The notes beneath the pieces are model-generated. The model saw only the letters and a program-made list of their open reading frames with translations. It was not told the DNA's origin and did no database searches. Shown here piece by piece: positions 50,386 to 59,983 of a stretch of 64,000 bases of DNA. The stretch is from Lysobacterales bacterium (GTDB lineage: Bacteria > Pseudomonadota > Gammaproteobacteria > Xanthomonadales > SZUA-38): contig JANQOZ010000024.1 in assembly GCA_028285525.1 (NCBI GenBank), positions 1 to 64,000 on the forward strand, read 5' to 3'. Both the position numbers and the translations under genes were made by a program. The number at the start of each line of letters is the position of its first letter. Position 1 is the first letter of the stretch.

Positions 50386-51728
50386 GCATCAGCCTCCGGA
50401 AAGAGTGCGCTGAGGGATGCCAGGCTGTCGGCAAAGCTGACGCTCGCCTCCATCTCCTGCCGCAGAAAGTCGAGCATCTCCGGGCGTCGCGCGATCGCTT
50501 CGTCCACGAGGGGATCGCTGCCGGCCGAATAGGCGCCCACCGTGATGAGGTCTTTGTTCTGCTCGTAGGTGGCATACAGGCGCAGAAACCGGGCCGTGAG
50601 GCGGCGGTGCTGCTCGCTGGTGACCGCCGGCATCACGCGGCTGATCGATCGCTCGACGTCGAGCGCCGGGTAAACGCCCGCTTCGGCGAGCGCGCGGTTG
50701 AGAACGATGTGGCCATCGAGAAACGATCGGGCGCTGTCGGCGACGGGATCGTTGTGGTCGTCGCCGTCGACCAGTACGGTGTAAACGGCGGTTAACGAGC
50801 CCGCGCCAGGACCGTTGCCGGCGCGCTCGACCAGTTCGGAGAGCCGGGCAAACACGGAGGCGGTATAACCTTTCGTGGCCGGGGGCTCGCCGACCGCGAG
50901 AGCAATTTCCCGGTGGGCCTGCGCGTATCGCGTCAGTGAATCCATCAGGAGCAGCACGTTTTTGCCCTGATCTCGAAAATGACGGGCGATTGTGGTCGCA
51001 CGTTCCGCGGCGTGAATCCGATGGACCGGGCTGGTGTCGGCGGGGCTGGCGACGATCACCGAGCGCTCCTGCGCAGCGGGTCCCAGAATGTTGTGGATGA
51101 ACTCCTGCACCTCGCGACCGCGCTCCCCGATCAGACCAACGACCACAACGTCCGCGGCCGTAAAGCGGGTGATCATGCCGAGCAGGACGCTTTTGCCAAC
51201 GCCGCTGCCCGCAAACAGGCCGATTCGCTGGCCCTGGCCGATGGTGGTAAAGGTGTTGATCGAACGCACGCCCACGTCTAGGGGCTTGTCCACCGGCGCG
51301 CGCTCCAGCGGGTTGTCCGCGCTTTCACTGGGCGTAACCCATTCGTCAGCGCGCAGCTCGCCGCGCCCGTCGAGCGGGCGGCCCAGTCCGTCGATGACGC
51401 GACCCAGCAGGCGGTCACCCACCGCGGTCCGGGCTTCGGTCAGCACCGGTACAACCCTGGCGCCGGGCCGGATGCCCTGGCTGTCCGCCAGCGGGATAAG
51501 GAAGGTGCGATCGTCCTCAAAGCCGACGACCTCGGCCTCGATGTCGAGCCCCGGGTTCAGAATCCGGCAGCGGACGCCGATGGGGACATGGATTCCCTCG
51601 GCCTCCAGCGTCATCCCGACCGATCGCCGCAGCCGGCCGCTGACGCTGAACGTATTAACCCCGTTGAGGCCAGAACGGCAGGCGTTGAGCTGGTCGAGCC
51701 ACTGGTCGACGGTGCGGGTTTGCAGCAT
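50382..51728 (-). CDS. fliI: Flagellum-specific ATPase FliI
   Basis: 448 aa, F1-beta-like. Walker A is in GLFAGSGVGKSVLLGM, Walker B in NVLLLMDSLTRYAQ, and the family signature PPATKGYTASVFARLSEL is present. It energises type III flagellar export. It lies 7 bp after fliH. Confidence 0.97.
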   Translation of the reverse strand: MLQTRTVDQWLDQLNACRSGLNGVNTFSVSGRLRRSVGMTLEAEGIHVPIGVRCRILNPGLDIEAEVVGFEDDRTFLIPLADSQGIRPGARVVPVLTEARTAVGDRLLGRVIDGLGRPLDGRGELRADEWVTPSESADNPLERAPVDKPLDVGVRSINTFTTIGQGQRIGLFAGSGVGKSVLLGMITRFTAADVVVVGLIGERGREVQEFIHNILGPAAQERSVIVASPADTSPVHRIHAAERATTIARHFRDQGKNVLLLMDSLTRYAQAHREIALAVGEPPATKGYTASVFARLSELVERAGNGPGAGSLTAVYTVLVDGDDHNDPVADSARSFLDGHIVLNRALAEAGVYPALDVERSISRVMPAVTSEQHRRLTARFLRLYATYEQNKDLITVGAYSAGSDPLVDEAIARRPEMLDFLRQEMEASVSFADSLASLSALFPEADA

Positions 51729-51735
51729 GGCGGTC

Positions 51736-52383
51736 TTAACCTCGGCTGGATTGACCCAGGGTCGATTCCAGGAGCTGCTCCAGCCGCGTCTGGAGTCGGG
51801 CGTCCACGGTGCTGGCGCCGGCCCTCAGCTCGCAGTCGCCGCGCTGCAGCGATGGGTCGGGCACAATTGTCAGCTCGGGCAGCTCGATTTTCAGCTGCTG
51901 TTCAACGAGCGCCGCGTCTTCGGGATGGAGGCTCAGCTCCGCGGCCTCTTCGGGCTGGGGCAGGGCGGCGAGCGCTTCGGTGATCACCGCCTTGAGAGCC
52001 TCCGGGTCGGCCGTCAGCTCGCGACGCGCCAGCGCAGCGCCGGTCTGAAGCGCCATCTCCACGAGCGTCGCCAGCAGCTGGTCGTTGATATCCTCATAGG
52101 GCCGGGTCAGGCCTTCGAGCAGATGCCTCACGGCAACCGCGTCGCGTCGGCGCTCACTCTCCACCTGTTCCTTTGCCTTCTGAAGGCCGGTGGCGTAGCC
52201 CTCCTGTTCGGACTTGTCGAAGAGTTCTTTCAGATCGTCCGAAGAGGGCCACGGCGTTCGGCCTAGCGGGACCGACTTGAAGCTTGAGCCAGCCGCAAGC
52301 TGGGTCAGCGGAATCGGCGCCGAGTTGGCGGCGTCATATTGTCCAACGGGCATGATCTGGCTGACCCGCAGCTCCTTAAACAT
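51736..52383 (-). CDS. fliH: Flagellar assembly protein FliH
   Basis: 215 aa from ATG 52383, which overlaps the fliG stop by 8 bp (ATGTTTAA). The middle has YATGLQKAKEQVESERRRD (coiled coil). The C-terminal half matches V-type ATPase E/HrpE-like FliH (LHPEDAALVEQQL, RGDCELRAGASTVDARL). It binds and regulates FliI. Confidence 0.92.
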   Translation of the reverse strand: MFKELRVSQIMPVGQYDAANSAPIPLTQLAAGSSFKSVPLGRTPWPSSDDLKELFDKSEQEGYATGLQKAKEQVESERRRDAVAVRHLLEGLTRPYEDINDQLLATLVEMALQTGAALARRELTADPEALKAVITEALAALPQPEEAAELSLHPEDAALVEQQLKIELPELTIVPDPSLQRGDCELRAGASTVDARLQTRLEQLLESTLGQSSRG

Positions 52384-53383
52384 ATTCCTCAGCTCCTTTA
52401 CCACCCAGGTTGATGGTGCCTTCGTCCGCCAGCCTCATGGCCACGGTCAGGATTTCCTTCTGTGCTGCCTCCACGTCGCTCACCTTCATGGGGCCCGAGA
52501 CCTCTAGATCGTCACGCAGCATCTCGGCGGCGCGCTTTGACATGTTGCTGAAAAAGCGTTCCCGCAGCGCTGGCGCAACGCCCTTCAGGGCCGGGATCAT
52601 CAGATCCTGCGGCACCTCTCGCAGCAGCTTCTGGAATCCGCGGTCGTCGAGCGTATTCAGGTTCTCGAACACGAACAGCAGGTTCTCGACCTGCTCGGCC
52701 AGTTCGGCGTCGTCTTCGCGCAGCGACTCCATCAGCATCTCCTCGAGCTCGGAGTCGACGCTATTGATAATATCGGCGGCGTGGTTGATTCCCTTCAGCT
52801 CGATCGCTGAGCCCATGCCACCGCTGGTGGCCAGGCCCTTCTCGTCCAGCATGTCTTTCAGGTGGGCCATCGCCGAGGGAGGGATCTCTTTGATGCGGGC
52901 GATCCGCCCGACCGCTTCCTTGGCGATCTCGGGATCGAGTTCGGACACCACTTCGCCGCAGTCCTCCGGATCGATCAGCGCCAGCACCGTGGCGATCACC
53001 TGCGGGTTCTCCAGCTTGATCATGTCCGCGAGATCTTTTGGATCGATCCAGCGCAGGGCTTCGATACGGGCCGAGCGACCGTTGTTGCCGATGCGGTCCA
53101 GGACCACGTTGGCCTGCTCCTCGCCGAGCGAGTCGGTGAGCATCTTGCGCGTGAAGTCCGGCGCCTTGATCCGAAACGCGGTTTCCTCCGCCACCTCTTC
53201 CTGGAAGCCTGTGTTGACCTCCTGAACGTTCTGCCAGGAGACTTTGTCCAGTTCGCCGATCGCCTGGCTGACCAGCTGCACCTCTTTGCTGTCGATGTGC
53301 TTCAGGATCCGCGACGCGGCCTCCTCGCCGATAGACATCAGCAGGACGGCAGCGCGCTTTGGACCGGTCAGCTCTTCGCTCAT
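52376..53383 (-). CDS. fliG: Flagellar motor switch protein FliG
   Basis: 335 aa from ATG 53383 (ATGA overlap with fliF stop). It has GPKRAAVLLMSIGEEAAS, EALRWIDPKDLADMIKLENPQ, split by a turn, and the C-terminal torque helix with SKRAAEMLRDDLE. It links the MS ring to FliM/N and contacts PomA. A longer in-frame start at 53401 is possible but less likely. Confidence 0.97.
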   Translation of the reverse strand: MSEELTGPKRAAVLLMSIGEEAASRILKHIDSKEVQLVSQAIGELDKVSWQNVQEVNTGFQEEVAEETAFRIKAPDFTRKMLTDSLGEEQANVVLDRIGNNGRSARIEALRWIDPKDLADMIKLENPQVIATVLALIDPEDCGEVVSELDPEIAKEAVGRIARIKEIPPSAMAHLKDMLDEKGLATSGGMGSAIELKGINHAADIINSVDSELEEMLMESLREDDAELAEQVENLLFVFENLNTLDDRGFQKLLREVPQDLMIPALKGVAPALRERFFSNMSKRAAEMLRDDLEVSGPMKVSDVEAAQKEILTVAMRLADEGTINLGGKGAEEYV

Positions 53384-54996
53384 GCCGGGTCGGCCAGCCA
53401 CTCAGATACGACCTGCGCCGCCCGCGCCGGGTCTTCAGCCACGATGCTGCGTGACTGGCCGACCATCTGGTTCATCTGGTTGGAGTCCAGGTGGGCCAGG
53501 GCGTTCTGGTCTTCGGCAGGCTCAACGGGCTGCGGCTGGGGCAGGGCGGGAGCGGTGGACAGGTTCCGGAACGTCGGCCGGAAGATCGTCAGGAGCAGCA
53601 CCAGCACGCCCAGCGGGGCGAGCACCTGCTTGCCCATCTGCCACAGCCAGGGCTGTTCCCAGATCGGCGCAGCGGCAACCGGCTCGGCTTCCGGCGGCTG
53701 ATAAAAAGCGACGTTCGCCACCTCAACCGTGTCGCCGCGCTGCGCGTTGAAACCGACCGCTTTTTCGACCAGCGCCTGGATGCGGGCCATTTCCTCCTCG
53801 GACCGGGGCGTCAGGGTGACGGCACCCTCGTCGTCGACGCTGCGCATGTGGTCAACCACAACGGCGACGGACAGTCGCTGCAGGCCGCCCGGGGCGTACT
53901 GCGTGTGGCTGACCTGGCGATCCACCTCATAGTTGCGGTTGGCGATCTTGGTCGACTGGGTCGGTGCCGGGGTGGGCTGACCTTCCGCATCAGCTGTCCC
54001 CACCTCTGCTGCCGGCGGCGGCTGGTTACTCAGCGCTCCAGGGATTCCCTGAGCAGCGGGCTCGTTGGTTGTGGACTCTTCGGTTTGTTCGCTTAAGAGT
54101 GCAATCGTGTCGGGGTCAAACTTCTCCGCCGTCTGCTCGCTGCGCGTGAAGTCCACCTCCGCAACGACCTGCGCGTGAACGCCGTTGGATCCGATCACGG
54201 GGATCACAATGTCGAGGATGCGGTCCATGTAACGCTGTTCGAGCCGCTGGGTGTAGTCGAGGCGTTCGCTGTCGCTGGAGAACTCCTCCTGCTCAACGTC
54301 TTTGGTCAGCAGGCGGCCGTTTTGGTCGACAACCGTGACCCGCGAGGGCTCCATGTCGGCAACGCTGGCGGCCACGAGGTGAACGATGCCGCGCACGTCC
54401 CGTTCGCTTAAGGTTTTGCCGTCATAGAGATGAACGATGACGGAGGCCGAAGACTGGCGCCGGTCGCGCAGAAAGGCGCTGGGGCGTGCCAGGGCCATGT
54501 GGACGCGGGCTGACTGGACCATGCTGAGGGAGTTGATCGAGCGCGCCAGCTCACCCTCGAGGGCGCGCTGGTGACGTGAGTCTTCGCTGCGTTGGGTCAT
54601 CGTGAATCCAACATCCTGGTCCAGCAGCTCGTAGCCGGTAGCGCCGGCGCTGTTGTTCAGCAGGTTGTCCGCGGCCAGGCGCAGGCGTGCGGTGTAGACG
54701 TCAGCCTGGGGTACGAGAATGCTGCCGCTGCCGAGGTCGAGCCGGTGCTTGATGCCGTTGCGGGTCAGGGCATCGATCACTTCGGCCTTCTGCGCGTCGG
54801 GCACGTTGCCGAGCAGCAGGGTGTAGTCCGGCTGCTGGCTCCAAAGGACTCCGGCGCCGGCCAGGGCCAGGGATCCGGCCAGCAGCACGATCAGCGCAGC
54901 CTGGCGCAGCCCGGGCAGGCGTTCAAACCCGCGCCAGGCTGCCGCCAGGCTGTTGCTGTCGGCGTTGGCCACCGCCAGGGAATCACTCTCCGCCAT
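53380..54996 (-). CDS. fliF: Flagellar MS-ring protein FliF
   Basis: 538 aa with two membrane helices (about 33-53 and 443-465). Between them are the ring-building domains with QRALEGELARSINSL and VHMALARPSAFLRD. The C-terminal tail binds FliG. It lies 70 bp after fliE, a gap with no visible signal. Confidence 0.97.
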   Translation of the reverse strand: MAESDSLAVANADSNSLAAAWRGFERLPGLRQAALIVLLAGSLALAGAGVLWSQQPDYTLLLGNVPDAQKAEVIDALTRNGIKHRLDLGSGSILVPQADVYTARLRLAADNLLNNSAGATGYELLDQDVGFTMTQRSEDSRHQRALEGELARSINSLSMVQSARVHMALARPSAFLRDRRQSSASVIVHLYDGKTLSERDVRGIVHLVAASVADMEPSRVTVVDQNGRLLTKDVEQEEFSSDSERLDYTQRLEQRYMDRILDIVIPVIGSNGVHAQVVAEVDFTRSEQTAEKFDPDTIALLSEQTEESTTNEPAAQGIPGALSNQPPPAAEVGTADAEGQPTPAPTQSTKIANRNYEVDRQVSHTQYAPGGLQRLSVAVVVDHMRSVDDEGAVTLTPRSEEEMARIQALVEKAVGFNAQRGDTVEVANVAFYQPPEAEPVAAAPIWEQPWLWQMGKQVLAPLGVLVLLLTIFRPTFRNLSTAPALPQPQPVEPAEDQNALAHLDSNQMNQMVGQSRSIVAEDPARAAQVVSEWLADPA

Positions 54997-55066
54997 GATG
55001 TCAGATCACTCCTTTATCTTGCTTCAGACGAATGTCGGTCTTGGCTCGCATGACTCGGGCGCCGGG

Positions 55067-55405
55067 TTAAACCGGCATGTTCATGATTTCCTGGTAGGCC
55101 GCTACCAGGCGATTGCGAACCTGCTTAACGCCCTCGAACGAGACGCTGGCTTTTTCCAGCGCCACCATGACCTCAGCCAGGTTGGCGTTTGGATCGCCGC
55201 GCTCAAAGGCGTCTGCCTTGGCGCCCGCTTCCGCCTGAACCCGCGACACGCCCTCCAGCGCGCCGTTGACCAGCTGCGCGAAGTCGCTCGGCGCAACCTC
55301 CTGCTGCGGGCTGACGCTGGGCGTGTTCTGCACCAGACCGCTCTGTGCCACCTGCCGCATCTGGGCCAGCACGCTGCTGATTGCCTGGTTGTCCACCGGA
55401 GTCAT
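55067..55405 (-). CDS. fliE: Flagellar hook-basal body protein FliE
   Basis: 112 aa. The C-terminal [38 protein letters not shown] (in several helices) is diagnostic. FliE joins the MS ring to the rod. It is first gene of fliEFGHIJK, behind a sigma-54 site. Confidence 0.95.
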   Translation of the reverse strand: MTPVDNQAISSVLAQMRQVAQSGLVQNTPSVSPQQEVAPSDFAQLVNGALEGVSRVQAEAGAKADAFERGDPNANLAEVMVALEKASVSFEGVKQVRNRLVAAYQEIMNMPV

Positions 55406-55449
55406 GTTGTTCGTCGAACCTTGCGTTAAACCGCTAACGCAGGAACTAG

Positions 55450-55465
55450 AGCAAGGACCGTGCCG
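55450..55465 (-). promoter_or_regulatory. Sigma-54 (RpoN) promoter of the fliE operon
   Basis: On the minus strand CGGCACGGTCCTTGCT differs from TGGCACG-N4-TTGCW at one position. It lies 45 bp before fliE. The remaining bases of the 276-bp gap up to fliT hold only a small GC hairpin and the repeat at 55661-55708. Confidence 0.85.
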
Positions 55466-55660
55466 AAAATGGCCGGTGCCGTGAAATTGGCGAAAAGTGT
55501 TGCTGCTGTGGGGTTTTGCGGGTTCCCGTAGGAGGGGAGAGCGGGCCTGGCGTCAGAAACTTGTCAGCCGTGGGTCAAAATTCTGGCTGATGGGGGTGAG
55601 GGCGGTTATGGCCCCTGCCAAAGGGGCTGGGCGGGGAAGCGTCCTGCCGTTGGCTGATCA

Positions 55661-55708
55661 GGCGGTTTCCTAGGCGGTTTCCTAGGCGGTTTCCTGGGCG
55701 GTCTCCTG
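55661..55708 (-). repeat. Four-copy 12-bp tandem repeat at the end of fliT
   Basis: Coding-strand units in order: CAGGAGACCGCC, CAGGAAACCGCC, TAGGAAACCGCC, TAGGAAACCGCC. In the fliT frame they read QETA, QETA, stop-ETA, stop-ETA, then TGA at 55660-55658. The gene's stop codons in units 3 and 4 are single C-to-T changes of the repeat's CAG. Confidence 0.92.
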
Positions 55709-55999
55709 ATAGAGGGACATGCCGCGTCGCCGCCGGCGGCGCTGGTCGATCTCGGCTGCGCAGATGTCACGGGTTTCCTTGACGCTGACGGCCAGATCCT
55801 CACTCAGCTGCTGGATGTGGTTCAGCAGCTGGGCAGGGCGGCCGTCACTCGGGAGTTCGGGCTGACCAAACAGGTCCTGCAGCTGGTTCTGAAGCCGGCC
55901 GTGCAGCTCGGCCACCAGCTGCCACTGCTGTCGATCGGCCGCCTCCCGCAGTGAGCCTGAGAGCGCCATGAGTTGACCCTGTGCCTGTTCATAGTTCAT
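55682..55999 (-). CDS. fliT: FliT-like flagellar protein with repeat-derived C-terminus
   Basis: 105 aa, mostly helical. Its position after fliS with a 4-bp overlap, its size and its helical content fit FliT, the FliD chaperone. Sequence identity to FliT is not evident from motifs, so the name rests on context. It has an unusual RRRRRR stretch before GMSLY and ends in two QETA repeats (see tandem repeat). The amber stop lies within the repeat array. Confidence 0.72.
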   Translation of the reverse strand: MNYEQAQGQLMALSGSLREAADRQQWQLVAELHGRLQNQLQDLFGQPELPSDGRPAQLLNHIQQLSEDLAVSVKETRDICAAEIDQRRRRRRGMSLYQETAQETA

Positions 56000-56421
56000 G
56001 AGAAGTAGGCGTCCAGGTTGACGTCCGAGGGACGGATGGTCGGGAGCTGGTCCCAGGCCGACTTGGGCGAACTCAGCAGCGTCTTAACGTGCTGAATCCG
56101 GCCGGGGCTCATGTCCAGGTTGGAGCGCACGAGCTCCTCAGTCATGTGGCTGTAGAGCGCGTCGAGCCGTTGGCCGAGCTCCTCTTCCTGGTGGTCCTCG
56201 CTGAGGCTCTGGCGCAGCGTTTCGATGCCGTCGATGGCTTTGCCGAGGGCTTCGCGTCGCTTGACCGCGTCACCGCCGTCGGTGATCGCGCAGGCAACGG
56301 CGAGCTGCTTCAGCGTATGTTCCATCAGGATCTGAATCAGGCGAAACCGGCTGGCGGTTTCCACTTCGCTGACGGGTCCCGCCTGGCGGTAGCTTTCAAG
56401 GGCAAATTGAAGATTCATCAC
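55996..56421 (-). CDS. fliS: Flagellin export chaperone FliS
   Basis: 141 aa helical protein. LESYRQAGPVSEVETASRFRLIQILME, over two helices, is the FliS pattern (YxxxxxxTAsPxxLIxMLYDG variant), and IDGIETLRQSL follows. It binds the C-terminus of FliC before export. It lies 7 bp after fliD. Confidence 0.9.
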   Translation of the reverse strand: MMNLQFALESYRQAGPVSEVETASRFRLIQILMEHTLKQLAVACAITDGGDAVKRREALGKAIDGIETLRQSLSEDHQEEELGQRLDALYSHMTEELVRSNLDMSPGRIQHVKTLLSSPKSAWDQLPTIRPSDVNLDAYFS

Positions 56422-56428
56422 AGTTACC

Positions 56429-57859
56429 TTAAGAGTCAGACTGGTTGATGTTGAGGTTGCTGAGCTGGTTGGTCACGAACTGGCTGGTCGTTCGTAAGTT
56501 CGACAGCAGCGTGTCCAGGTTGGCGAACTGACGCGTCAAGCGTTGTTCGATGGCTTCGATCCGCCGGTCGAGCGCAATCCGCTCGTCGGCGATGTCGTCC
56601 AGCCGCGTCTGGATGCCGTCGGTGCGGACGTTGATGAGCCCGTCACCGTTGATGTAGGGATCAGTGCGCTTGAGGTAAGCGTCACTCACGTCGGTCAGGC
56701 GGCTGAGCGCGGCGTTGAAGTCATCGCCGATAAACGCCTGCACCGCGTCGTTATCGACGCTCAGGGTTCCGTCCTCGGCGGTTGTCAGGCCCATCTCGAG
56801 CAGAGAATCAGCACCGAGGCCGCTGAAGCTGCCCGATACGCTCAGGCCCGTGCGCAGGCTGTTGATCAGGCCCCGCAGCGTGGTGTCGCCAAACAGGGTG
56901 CCCGACTGGCCGCTCTCGGGATCGAAGGAGGCGAGCTCGCCGTTGAGGCTCACCAAACCGTTGTAGGCTTCGGCAAAGTCATTCAGGGCGGACGTGATGT
57001 CCGACTCCCGATTGGCCACCTTGATCACGGCGGCGGAGGTGCTGACGGACTCGAGGTTGAGCGTCAGGCCTTCCACGGCGGTGATGCCGGTGTTGCTTGC
57101 GGCGCTCAGGGACAAGCCGTTAACCGAGAAGGCGGCGTCCTGCCCGGCGACCGTCTGCTCCAGGTTTGTGGCCGCCGCGTTAAAGGCGAGCGCCGAGAGA
57201 CCCGCCGTATCGGTGTTGTTGCCGTCGTTGTCCGCGACAGTGATTTCCAGCGTGCTGTCTGCGCCGCTGCTGTTGGAGCTCAGCACCAGCCGCGGGCCGT
57301 TGACGTCCGTCACAATCGACGCCGTGACGCCGGCGTTGGCTTCGTTGATGGTGTCTCGAACGGCCGACAGGCTCTGGTCGCCGGGTCCGATTTCTATGGT
57401 GACCGGCGAGCGCCCGGTGTCGGCGGTAAAGCCGTTGTACACGTCGCCAACCGAATCATAGTCGGTGGTGCCAAAGGCGATGGTGATCGTGCCGGAACCC
57501 ACCAGCGTGTCGCTGGAGGCAAAGGCGGTGGTTGCGAGGCTTTGCTGGGTCGCAAGCTGATCGACCTGAACCGAATAGGTCCCGAGCGCGGCGGTTTCGT
57601 CAGCGCTGGCGGTGAGCGCTTCGATCGCGCCAGAAACGACTGCCGACTTCCCGGGCGTCAGCTCGGTGAGCTTCTCCGCCGCGTCTCGCAGCGACTGAAC
57701 GGCCGCGGTCAGGTTGCCGAAAGCGGAAAACTCCGCCTGGAGGCCGGCTTCCCGGATCGCCAGACGCTGCTGCGTGGGGCCGCGTTCGGCCGCCACCAGC
57801 TGGTCCAGCAGCCCCTGCAGATCAATGCCTGATCCGACGCCTAGAGATGAAATGGACAT
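56429..57859 (-). CDS. fliD: Flagellar filament cap protein FliD
   Basis: 476 aa. The N-terminal MSISSLGVGSGIDLQGLLDQLV and the C-terminal coiled coil (ERIALDRRIEAIEQRLTRQF) are characteristic. A flagellin_IN-type motif (SLSAVRDTINEANAGVTASI) is in the middle. The pentameric cap folds flagellin at the filament tip. The 80-bp gap to flaG shows no promoter. Confidence 0.95.
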   Translation of the reverse strand: MSISSLGVGSGIDLQGLLDQLVAAERGPTQQRLAIREAGLQAEFSAFGNLTAAVQSLRDAAEKLTELTPGKSAVVSGAIEALTASADETAALGTYSVQVDQLATQQSLATTAFASSDTLVGSGTITIAFGTTDYDSVGDVYNGFTADTGRSPVTIEIGPGDQSLSAVRDTINEANAGVTASIVTDVNGPRLVLSSNSSGADSTLEITVADNDGNNTDTAGLSALAFNAAATNLEQTVAGQDAAFSVNGLSLSAASNTGITAVEGLTLNLESVSTSAAVIKVANRESDITSALNDFAEAYNGLVSLNGELASFDPESGQSGTLFGDTTLRGLINSLRTGLSVSGSFSGLGADSLLEMGLTTAEDGTLSVDNDAVQAFIGDDFNAALSRLTDVSDAYLKRTDPYINGDGLINVRTDGIQTRLDDIADERIALDRRIEAIEQRLTRQFANLDTLLSNLRTTSQFVTNQLSNLNINQSDS

Positions 57860-57939
57860 GCTTAGCTCCCTGACTCAATACTTCGTCTGGCCGCCGGCAA
57901 ACCGTCGGCTGCGGTGGTTGTCAGAGAACAGTGCAAAGG

Positions 57940-58341
57940 TCATGCCGTTTCGTCGACCGACAGGCTGATCAGCGAGCCGTCTGCGAGCAGACCGTTCTGG
58001 GACCAGTACTCGGCCAGCTTCATCGTGGACTCAGCCGGGATCTGCCGGATCACCGTGTCGGTTTCTTTATCGATCACCTCGATCACGGCGGTTTCGGCAA
58101 ACTCGCTGGCCTTGAGACGCACGCTCCGCTCCTGGGCTTTCAGGACCTGGTTGATGTTCTCAACGGCAGAAAACAGCGTCTCCGCTGGCGGCGGCGCTGT
58201 CTGTCGGGTCTCGTTTTGGGCACTCGGTTCGGTCCTAGGGACCGGTGAGGCTGGCGGCGACGCGCCGCTGGCACCCTGGGCCGGGTTCCGGGAAACGAGC
58301 TTGGTCATGTCATCGTTGGATACTTGCATGGCAGTTTCCAT
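57940..58341 (-). CDS. flaG: FlaG family protein
   Basis: 133 aa. A disordered Pro/Ala/Ser-rich N-terminus (about 1-50) precedes the FlaG domain with FAETAVIEVIDKETDTVIRQ and IPAES. FlaG lies between fliC and fliD in polar flagellates and affects filament length. A second ATG four codons in may be the true start. Confidence 0.9.
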   Translation of the reverse strand: METAMQVSNDDMTKLVSRNPAQGASGASPPASPVPRTEPSAQNETRQTAPPPAETLFSAVENINQVLKAQERSVRLKASEFAETAVIEVIDKETDTVIRQIPAESTMKLAEYWSQNGLLADGSLISLSVDETA

Positions 58342-58357
58342 TTATCGCCATCTAAAG

Positions 58358-58385
58358 GGTGGCCCGGCGTCTAGGCCGGGCCACC
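58358..58385 (-). terminator. Stem-loop after fliC
   Basis: GGTGGCCCGGC and its perfect complement (58358-58368 and 58375-58385) enclose a 6-base loop, with only TTT following on the minus strand. It lies 16 bp after the fliC stop and just before flaG. With such a short U tract, it may be a partial terminator that lowers flaG-fliD expression relative to flagellin. Confidence 0.7.
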
Positions 58386-58401
58386 TTGCTGCTTGTCGAA
58401 C

Positions 58402-59907
58402 TTACTGCAGCAGCGCCAGCACACTCTGTGGGTTGGCGTTGGCCTGACTCAGGATCGACAGGCCGGCCTGCTGCAGAATCTGACCCTTGGTCAGTTCTGC
58501 CGTCTCGGTCGCAAAGTCTGCATCCCGGATCCGGCTTCTGGCGGCGGAGGCGTTCTCCACCGTGCTGGCCAGGTTGGCGATCGCAGACTCGAATCGGTTC
58601 TGAACCGCACCGAGGCTGGCTCGCTCGGACGAGATCGTCTGCAGCGCAGAGTCGATGATCGCCAGCGCGTCCTGCGCGCCCTGGACGGTGCCGATGTTCA
58701 CGTCAGCCACCGTTGAGGCGGTTGAGGCGACAGCGGTGTTCGCCGCCACGTTCAGGATGCTGCCTGCGGTTTCCGCAATGCTCGACTGCACCGAGTAGTT
58801 CTCAGCAGAGTTGAAGGTGACGGTGCCGCTGACCCGGGTGCTGTCGTTACCGCCGGTGACCAGATCGGTACCGGTGGCGTTGCCCGCACCCGTTACGGTG
58901 AGTTCGGTTGCTGCCGTGGAGGACGTGAAGTCGGTGATTTCGATGTCGTCACCGTTGGCGTCCGTCAGCACAATCGACGCGTTGTTGTTGGTCAGCTCGG
59001 CCGAGATGCCGGTGGAACCACTGGCGTCGTTGATTGCGTCAGCCAGGTTGGTCAGGTCCGTGGTGGCCGTGATGTTGGCCGAAACCGTGGTGGTTGCGTC
59101 ACCGCTTGAACCGAGCTGGAAGGTGACAACACCCGCGTTGGTCAGGCCGCTCAAGGTGGCGCTGTTGGTGGCCGTGGCGGTCACGCCGGTCGGCCCGGTG
59201 TTGCTGTTCACCGCAGAGGCGATCTCAGACGCCGTTGCACCCGCGGTCACGGCAAGCGTCTGCGCGCCGGAGCTGGTGTTGAAGGTCAGGGTCTGGGCGG
59301 CGATCGCATTGTCCGCTGGCAGTGCCGCGGCTGCGGCAGTGACGGCGCCTGTGCCTCGGCTGGCGGTCGTCGAGCTTACGGCGGTCAGCGAGTTGTTGGA
59401 CAGGTCCGTAGCGCTGGTGCCGCGGATGGTCACACCGATCACTTCGTTGACGTTGGCGCCAACCTGGAAAAACTGCTGGTTGAAGTTGCCGTCCAGGATC
59501 ACCTGGCCGTTAAAGCGGGTCGTCTCAGCAACCCGATTGATTTCAGCCTGCAGTGCGTTGACTTCCTGCTGCAGCGCGGCGCGGTCTTCCGCAGAGTTCG
59601 TGGCGTTGCTCGACTGAAGCGCCAGCTCACGAATTCGCTGCAGGTTTTCCGTCGTCTGTCCCAAGGCGCCTTCAGCGGTCTGGGCCAGTGAAATACCGTC
59701 GTTAGCGTTCCGGATCGCCTGGGTCAGGCCGCGGATCTGGCTGGTGAAGCGCTCGGAGATAGCGAGGCCGGCGGCGTCGTCTCGGGCGCTGTTGATTCGC
59801 AGGCCGGTAGACAGGCGCTGCAGTGAACGGTTCAACACATCCTGGGATGCGTTCAGGTTCCGCTGTGCGTTTAGGGACGCAACGTTGGTGTTGATAATCT
59901 GGGGCAT
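58402..59907 (-). CDS. fliC: Flagellin FliC
   Basis: 501 aa. The conserved N-terminal D0/D1 ([38 protein letters not shown]) and C-terminal D1/D0 ([37 protein letters not shown]) are complete. The variable centre is Thr/Ser/Ala-rich and has two flagellin_IN-like motifs. A single flagellin gene is seen here. It has its own sigma-28 promoter and terminator. Confidence 0.97.
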   Translation of the reverse strand: MPQIINTNVASLNAQRNLNASQDVLNRSLQRLSTGLRINSARDDAAGLAISERFTSQIRGLTQAIRNANDGISLAQTAEGALGQTTENLQRIRELALQSSNATNSAEDRAALQQEVNALQAEINRVAETTRFNGQVILDGNFNQQFFQVGANVNEVIGVTIRGTSATDLSNNSLTAVSSTTASRGTGAVTAAAAALPADNAIAAQTLTFNTSSGAQTLAVTAGATASEIASAVNSNTGPTGVTATATNSATLSGLTNAGVVTFQLGSSGDATTTVSANITATTDLTNLADAINDASGSTGISAELTNNNASIVLTDANGDDIEITDFTSSTAATELTVTGAGNATGTDLVTGGNDSTRVSGTVTFNSAENYSVQSSIAETAGSILNVAANTAVASTASTVADVNIGTVQGAQDALAIIDSALQTISSERASLGAVQNRFESAIANLASTVENASAARSRIRDADFATETAELTKGQILQQAGLSILSQANANPQSVLALLQ

Positions 59908-59983
59908 CGTATTTCTCCGAATTACAAATTTGAGCCCACAAGGGCGTTTAACCTAACGACCTCGAAGCTCGCGGTCAGGGTGG

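Noticed and set aside
56543-57832. 429-aa open frame antisense to fliD
   Set aside because: Shadow frame of a known flagellar gene.
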